From: Betaproteobacteria bacterium UBA1934
GTDB lineage: Bacteria; Pseudomonadota; Gammaproteobacteria; Burkholderiales; Rhodocyclaceae
Reading direction: 5' to 3'
NCBI GenBank assembly: GCA_002337055.1
Contig: DDFG01000005.1
Coordinates: forward strand, 199,037-263,036
DNA: 64,000 bases
The position numbers and the translations under genes were made by a program. Each line of letters starts with the position of its first letter. The first letter of the stretch is position 1. Of this stretch, positions 59,187 to 64,000 are shown in pieces. The notes under the pieces are model-generated. The model was not told the DNA's origin, searched no databases, and worked only from the letters and a program-made list of their open reading frames with translations.

Positions 59187-59960
59187 TCAGCCGGCGAGGC
59201 GGTTGGTCAGGCGGACGAAATCGGCCACGCCGAGATCTTCAGCCCGATGGGTCGGCGCAATCCCCACCGCCTCGAAGTCTGCATCTGAAACCAGCCCCTT
59301 CAGCGTGTTGCGCAGCATCTTGCGGCGCTGCGCGAAGGCGCTGGTCACCATTCTGGCCAACAGCGCCTCGTCCTTGGCCAGCAATTCCAACGCTGGTTTC
59401 GGAATCAGGCGCACAACCGCCGACTGCACCTTGGGCGGTGGGTCGAAGGATTCGGGCGGCACGTCGAGCAGCCAGTCGAGATGAAAACGGTATTGCAGCA
59501 TGATGGACAAGCGCCCGCATTCCGAATCGCCGGGCACGGCGACCATGCGCTCGACGACTTCCTTTTGTAGCATGAAGTGCATGTCGCGCACCTGGCTGGC
59601 GTAGTCTGCCAGGTGAAACAACAGGGGCGTCGAGATGTTATAGGGCAGGTTGCCAACCAGGCGCAAATCGCTGCCCAACTTCGCGAAATCAAACGCCAGC
59701 GCATCGCCCTCGTGAATACTCAACTGGACAGGCGCATGTTTTTTCTTCAGCCGCGCAATCAGATCACGGTCGATCTCGACGACGTGCAAATGATCAAGCT
59801 TTAGCAACAGCGGTTCGGTCAGAGCACCCAATCCGGGACCGATCTCGACGACAGTATCGCCGTACTGCGGATCGATGACGCGGATAATGGCGTCGATCAG
59901 GCCGCGATCGACCAGAAAATTCTGGCCGAAGCGTTTGCGGGGAATGTGCGCGCCGGCCAT
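59187..59960 (-). CDS. rsmA: 16S rRNA dimethyladenosine transferase
   Basis: A 257-residue protein (also called KsgA) with RKRFGQNFL, SAM motif VEIGPGLGALTEPLL, VGNLPYNIS (catalytic N-L-P-Y) and the C-terminal helical domain (TSAFAQRRKMLRNTLKGL). It dimethylates A1518 and A1519 of 16S rRNA. It overlaps pdxA by one base; the order surA-pdxA-ksgA is widely conserved. Confidence 0.97.
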   Translation of the reverse strand: MAGAHIPRKRFGQNFLVDRGLIDAIIRVIDPQYGDTVVEIGPGLGALTEPLLLKLDHLHVVEIDRDLIARLKKKHAPVQLSIHEGDALAFDFAKLGSDLRLVGNLPYNISTPLLFHLADYASQVRDMHFMLQKEVVERMVAVPGDSECGRLSIMLQYRFHLDWLLDVPPESFDPPPKVQSAVVRLIPKPALELLAKDEALLARMVTSAFAQRRKMLRNTLKGLVSDADFEAVGIAPTHRAEDLGVADFVRLTNRLAG

Positions 59961-60934
59961 CAGGCGAACTCCGCCATCTCGGCAGCCAGCGCCACGGCGG
60001 CGTATAGGCTGCCGGGGTGGGCGCGACCGGTGCCGGCCAGATCGAGCGCCGTGCCATGATCCACCGAGGTCCGGATGATGGGCAAGCCCAGCGTGACATT
60101 GATGCCGTCGTCAAAGGCGGCGTATTTCAGCACCGCCAGACCCTGGTCGTGATACATCGCCAGTTGCGCATCGCTGCCGGCGAGCACATTGCGCGTAAAG
60201 AGGGTGTCGGCGGGCAGCGGCCCAACCAGATCCATGCCCTCACGGCGTAAGGCGTCCAGCACGGGCGCGATGACTTCAATCTCTTCCCGCCCCATGTGCC
60301 CGCCTTCGCCGGCATGCGGATTGAGCCCGGAGACAAGGATGCGCGGCTGGGCCACGGCGAAACGTTGTACGAGATCGGCGTGCAGAATGCGGAGAGTGCG
60401 CGTGAGTTCTTCCACCGTGATTGCCGCCGGCACTGCCTTGAGCGGCAGATGGGTGGTCGCCAGCGCGACGCGCAGCCCGGCGCCAGTCAGCATCATCACG
60501 ACCCGATCGACGCCACAGCGCTTGGCCAAATATTCGGTATGGCCGGTGAAGGGCATGCCGGCGTCGTTGATGATGCCTTTGTGCACCGGCGCCGTGACCA
60601 TGGCCGAGAATTCGCCGGCATGACAACCTGCCAACGCCCGGTCAAGCAGGTCAACGACATAGGGCGCATTCTCGACAGCCAGACTGCCGGCCTGGCTGGG
60701 CACTCTCAACGGATGATGAAGAACACACAGGATTCCGGGCTCGGGCGTCTGACCGGGTTGAAATTCGCAAAAACGAACGGCCAGGCCCAGATCGGCCGCA
60801 CGCGTTTCTAGCAAGGCGCGATCGCCCAGCACGACCACCGGCCATTCGCGCTCCGCCAGTCGCAGGCACAATTCCGGCCCGACGCCGGCCGGTTCGCCCG
60901 AGGTGACCGCGATCGGCGCGATGCCGAGAGCCAT
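59960..60934 (-). CDS. pdxA: 4-hydroxythreonine-4-phosphate dehydrogenase
   Basis: A 324-residue protein. It contains VTSGEPAGVGPELCLRL, VTAPVHKGIINDAGMPFTGHTEYLA, LNPHAGEGGHMG, AMYHDQGLAVLKY and IRTSVDHGTALDLAGTG, which are the metal-binding histidines and phosphate site of PdxA. It acts in vitamin B6 synthesis. It lies five bases after surA and shares one base with rsmA. Confidence 0.97.
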   Translation of the reverse strand: MALGIAPIAVTSGEPAGVGPELCLRLAEREWPVVVLGDRALLETRAADLGLAVRFCEFQPGQTPEPGILCVLHHPLRVPSQAGSLAVENAPYVVDLLDRALAGCHAGEFSAMVTAPVHKGIINDAGMPFTGHTEYLAKRCGVDRVVMMLTGAGLRVALATTHLPLKAVPAAITVEELTRTLRILHADLVQRFAVAQPRILVSGLNPHAGEGGHMGREEIEVIAPVLDALRREGMDLVGPLPADTLFTRNVLAGSDAQLAMYHDQGLAVLKYAAFDDGINVTLGLPIIRTSVDHGTALDLAGTGRAHPGSLYAAVALAAEMAEFA

Positions 60935-60939
60935 GCCGC

Positions 60940-62238
60940 CTACTTTTCTTCCAGCCGGTTTTCGACGTAGGTCTGGTCGCGCACCTGACGCAGCCAGTCC
61001 TGGTAGGCTTCGTCCAGTTTGCGGTCGCGCAGGGCCGAGCGGGCATTCTGACGCTTGGTTTCTTCAGTGACATCCTTTTCCCGGCGCTCCAGCACCTGGA
61101 TCAGATGAACGCCAAAGGGCGACTGCACGACCTGGCTAAGTTCGTTGATCTTCAGCGCATCCATGGCGCGCTCGAAATCCGGCACGGTGTCACCGGTGTT
61201 CATCCAGCCCAGATCGCCGCCTTTGGCGGCGGAGCCGTCCTGCGAATACTGGCGAGCCAGTTCGGCGAAGTCCTGCCCATTGACCAGTCGCTCGCGCACG
61301 ACCTCCAGCTTGTGCTTGGCCTCCGTTGCGGACACCACCTCGTTGATGCGGATCAGGATGTGACGGGCGTGCGTCTGCCGTACCGGCGGCACCACCGCGC
61401 TGCGTTTTTCCATCAGCTTGATGATGTGAAAACCGGCGGAAGAACGAAGCACCGCACTTTCGCTGCCCGCCGTCAGCTTTTCGGCCGCCTCGGCGTAAAG
61501 CGATGGCAGGCGGTCGAGCGGACGAAAGCCGATATCGCCTCCTTGCAGGGCATCGGGCGCATCCGAATAGGCTGCGGCCAGTTGGGCAAAATTTTCGCCC
61601 TGCTTGGCCCGACGAAGTGCCTCTTCAGCGCGAGTACGCAATTTCTGCAATTGCTCAGGGCTTGCGCCCTCGGGCGCACGCAGCAGGATGTGAGCAAGTC
61701 GATATTCGTCGACATTGCCGGCGTTCTTTTGCGCCGCCAGGAAGTTGTCGATCTCACCATCCGAGATCGACAACCGGCTCTCCACCTCACGGTCACGCAA
61801 GCGGGTGATGATCATTTCATCGCGGATCTCGTCGCGGAACTTGGGATAGGCAATGCCGTCCTTTTCAAGCGTCTTTCGGAATTCCGGCACGCTCATCTTG
61901 TTGGCAGCCGCAATCCGGCCAATGGCTTGATCGAGCTGAATATCGTCAATTTTCACGCCGTTGTCCCGCGCAAACTGTAACTGGATACGATCTGTGATCA
62001 ATCGCTCCAGCATCTGCACTTCAAGTTGCTCTTGCGGCGGCAACCCGGTGCCCTGCTTCTGCAACTGATGCATGGCCGATTGCAGTCGCTGGCGAAGCTC
62101 GTTATAGGTCACCACCTCGTCGCCAACCACAGCGACAATCCGGTCAGCCTCGACCGGATCGCGCCGACTCTGCGCCATGGCGGGCTGCCAGGCTGTGGCA
62201 AGGGAGAGAAGAAGAACAATAGGAAGAATGCATCGCAT
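60940..62238 (-). CDS. surA: periplasmic chaperone/peptidyl-prolyl isomerase SurA
   Basis: The product has a signal peptide (MRCILPIVLLLSLATAWQPAMAQ), then the SurA N-terminal chaperone region (DRIVAVVGDEVVTYNELRQRLQ...) and two parvulin-type domains (YRLAHILLRAPEGASPEQ..., RQTHARHILIRINEVVSATEAK...). It ends LDEAYQDWLRQVRDQTYVENRLEEK. It helps outer-membrane proteins fold. ATG 62238 gives 432 residues; GTG 62247 overlapping the lptD stop is an alternative that adds three residues. Confidence 0.95.
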   Translation of the reverse strand: MRCILPIVLLLSLATAWQPAMAQSRRDPVEADRIVAVVGDEVVTYNELRQRLQSAMHQLQKQGTGLPPQEQLEVQMLERLITDRIQLQFARDNGVKIDDIQLDQAIGRIAAANKMSVPEFRKTLEKDGIAYPKFRDEIRDEMIITRLRDREVESRLSISDGEIDNFLAAQKNAGNVDEYRLAHILLRAPEGASPEQLQKLRTRAEEALRRAKQGENFAQLAAAYSDAPDALQGGDIGFRPLDRLPSLYAEAAEKLTAGSESAVLRSSAGFHIIKLMEKRSAVVPPVRQTHARHILIRINEVVSATEAKHKLEVVRERLVNGQDFAELARQYSQDGSAAKGGDLGWMNTGDTVPDFERAMDALKINELSQVVQSPFGVHLIQVLERREKDVTEETKRQNARSALRDRKLDEAYQDWLRQVRDQTYVENRLEEK

Positions 62239-62243
62239 CGGAA

Positions 62244-64000
62244 TCACTCGCTGGTCAATAGGCTGCCGCTGGTCGGCAGTTCATTTATTTTGCCGTAACC
62301 GGGGACGCTACGGCGAAGCAACTGGACAGGGTTAGAACCCAAGCTCGCAAAATCGTTGAGCTCAAGCTGGAAGAAGAAAGTCGTGTTCGGGCTGCCAGCC
62401 ACGGCTTCAAGACGTTGCGCGACAAAACGCGCCGCCCAGCAACCGGCATTGTATTCGACTCCGCCCACCGCCTCGAGCAACTGCTTGTCGCGGATGGAAT
62501 AATTGTATCGCGCCACACCGTGCCAGCGTCTGCCAAGTGGCCACTGGGCAGCCAGGTCGATCTGGTCGACCGTAGTGGTGACTCCGGTGACCCCGGTCCG
62601 CACATAGCGGTAGCTGGCGCTGATGACCTTGGCGTTATCGGGCTGGTAACGCGCACCGATCGAGAACCGGTCGGGGCGCCCTTCGTGGTTGTTGTATTCC
62701 AGCGCCGAATCGAGGTAAGTCTTGTCGCGCACCAGCCCGTTGAAAGCGAGCAGACTGTTGGAGAATCTCTTAGCCGGCTGGGCCTCGCCCGGCATCAGCA
62801 CACGCTGATCCTTGAAGTAGTAGCGCTGTCCAACCATCAGCCGGAAACGCTCGGCGCCCGTGGTGGCGTCGAACACCCGCGAAGTCAATGCGGCGGTCAG
62901 TTGATTCGCGTCGTTAATCCGGTCGTATCCGACAAAACGGTTTTCGCTGAATATCTGCGCGAAGTTGAAGTCGGCCAAGCCGCTATCGAAGACCGGGATA
63001 CGACTTTGATCGCGGTAGGGAATATTGACGTAGAACAACCTGGGTTCCAGCGTCTGGACATGATCGCGGCCCATCCATTGCATATCGCGCTCGAACACCA
63101 CGGTGCTGTCGAGGCTGAAGGTCGGGATCACACGGCTGACCGACGTAGGCAAGCCCGCCTGCTGCTGCTGAAGGCTGTACTGCGTGGCATGCAGACCGAT
63201 CTTGGGCGTGATGTTGAAGGCCGGATACACCAGCGGCCACGAAATTTGCGGATAGACCACCGTGCGCCCGCCATCGACCAGCGACGGATGCGTGAAATAG
63301 CTGTATTGCCCGACCAGGTTGACGTCCAATCCGCGCAAATCGGGTAGACGCCCGTTGAATGCGATCTGCGGCTCGATGAAATACGGCCGCGAAATGGGCA
63401 ATGCCGGATCGATCTGCAAGGTCTGGTAGCGCTGCCAGGTCAGAGAGGAGGACCACCAAGAATCGGGCGCGTAGGTCAGGGTCAGCTGTTTGGGCAGCTG
63501 GCTCTGCGAGGTTTGCAGCAAGCGCGTCGACAGGTCGCCCCAGTAGGTGCTGTCCGAGACGCCGTTCAGTTGCAGCGATCCGCTCAGGCCCGCCCCGAAA
63601 CGATGCGTGTGGTTCAGGCTGTACGCCCAGCGGTCGCGGTGTGCAACCTGATCATCCGGCAGATATTCCAGCTTGGTCGTGCCGTTGAAGTTGAAATCCG
63701 CATATCGCCCCTCGCCACCCATTTGCAGGCCGCGGCGGGCGATTTCGCGCGGATAGATGGTCAGATCGTAATTCGGCGCGAGGTTCCAGTAATACGGCAG
63801 GGTCACATCCAGACCGTTGCGCGTAGAGACCGACAACATGGGCGGCAGGAAACCGGACTTGCGGCGATGGTTCAGCGCAAACGAGGCATAAGGCGTGAAA
63901 AATATCGGGAAATCTTTGAAGTAAAGAACGGAATTGTCACCAACGCCCTCCTCCTCGTCGTAATCGAGATGAATAGCATCTGCCTTCAACACCCAATCCA
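62244..64000 (-). CDS. lptD: LPS-assembly protein LptD, 5' end missing
   Basis: The right edge of the window cuts the gene. The frame is open at base 64000, reading D-W-V-L-K-A-D before the first possible start. The visible C-terminal part (about 585 residues) has ADAIHLDYDEEEGVGDNSVLYFKDFPIFFTPY, typical of the LptD junction between the jellyroll and the barrel. It then has many barrel strands (RFSIGARYQPDNAKVISASYRYVRTG, WHGVARYNYSIRD) and GCWAARFVAQRL near the end. LptD inserts LPS in the outer leaflet. surA follows, as in many Proteobacteria. Confidence 0.95.
   Translation of the reverse strand, partial: DWVLKADAIHLDYDEEEGVGDNSVLYFKDFPIFFTPYASFALNHRRKSGFLPPMLSVSTRNGLDVTLPYYWNLAPNYDLTIYPREIARRGLQMGGEGRYADFNFNGTTKLEYLPDDQVAHRDRWAYSLNHTHRFGAGLSGSLQLNGVSDSTYWGDLSTRLLQTSQSQLPKQLTLTYAPDSWWSSSLTWQRYQTLQIDPALPISRPYFIEPQIAFNGRLPDLRGLDVNLVGQYSYFTHPSLVDGGRTVVYPQISWPLVYPAFNITPKIGLHATQYSLQQQQAGLPTSVSRVIPTFSLDSTVVFERDMQWMGRDHVQTLEPRLFYVNIPYRDQSRIPVFDSGLADFNFAQIFSENRFVGYDRINDANQLTAALTSRVFDATTGAERFRLMVGQRYYFKDQRVLMPGEAQPAKRFSNSLLAFNGLVRDKTYLDSALEYNNHEGRPDRFSIGARYQPDNAKVISASYRYVRTGVTGVTTTVDQIDLAAQWPLGRRWHGVARYNYSIRDKQLLEAVGGVEYNAGCWAARFVAQRLEAVAGSPNTTFFFQLELNDFASLGSNPVQLLRRSVPGYGKINELPTSGSLLTSE

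Overview
The window looks like a piece of a betaproteobacterial chromosome, most likely Rhodocyclales-like (the Dechloromonas/Azonexus type). This rests on high GC, gene order (tkt-gap-pgk-pyk-fba; surA-pdxA-ksgA; argA next to yggX) and protein resemblance from memory. No rRNA or tRNA gene was seen. Apart from one island and two giant surface-protein genes, the content is ordinary chromosomal housekeeping.

Layout. 1-7571: a string of small, mostly co-directional genes, many joined by 4-base stop/start overlaps. They encode a YdeI-like protein (cut by the left edge), an HxlR regulator divergent from a membrane protein, a NodB polysaccharide deacetylase, a GNAT acetyltransferase, several small membrane proteins, a class D (OXA-type) beta-lactamase with all motifs, and a DUF523 protein. 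7587-14430: a GGDEF/EAL protein, a redoxin, rsmE, a two-domain polyphosphate:AMP phosphotransferase and argA. 14424-24004: an integrated mobile element of about 9.6 kb. 24041-32939: yggX, rpiA, a Lys/Ala-rich protein, and the central carbon genes tkt, gap, pgk, pyk and fba. 33003-45727 (minus strand): a 2866-residue DUF11/SdrD-like repeat protein overlapping by 4 bases a 1375-residue OmpA-domain outer-membrane protein. 45987-54316: alpha/beta hydrolase, DUF4870 protein, purC, metallophosphoesterase, porin-like protein, a small substrate-binding-like protein and an EAL phosphodiesterase whose GGDEF motif is destroyed. 54326-64000: sodC, oligopeptidase A, a glutaredoxin-like protein, exonuclease III, a Crp/Fnr regulator with a DUF2892 protein, and ksgA, pdxA, surA and lptD (cut by the right edge).

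The island is the most interesting part. A P4-type tyrosine integrase appears to have inserted it at the 3' end of argA. A 10-base direct repeat (TGTTCAAACG) lies at both junctions, and both the present argA end and the end rebuilt from the right junction read F-K-R-L-stop. Inside are an AlpA-like regulator, a DUF4258/HTH toxin-antitoxin-like pair with an operator palindrome, an orphan HigA antitoxin, a TOPRIM/DUF927 primase-helicase and one phage-tail-like gene. The cargo between the integrase and the right end is bracketed by two 150-bp inverted repeats, about 91% identical, that carry TGGGAC iterons and an AT-rich palindrome. The right end holds a perfect 13-bp-arm palindrome and two 46-bp direct repeats that resemble a lambda-type cos site. 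I read the island as a probable phage satellite, with possible ori/crr-like and cos-like sites. The structure is visible in the sequence; the functional reading is inference.
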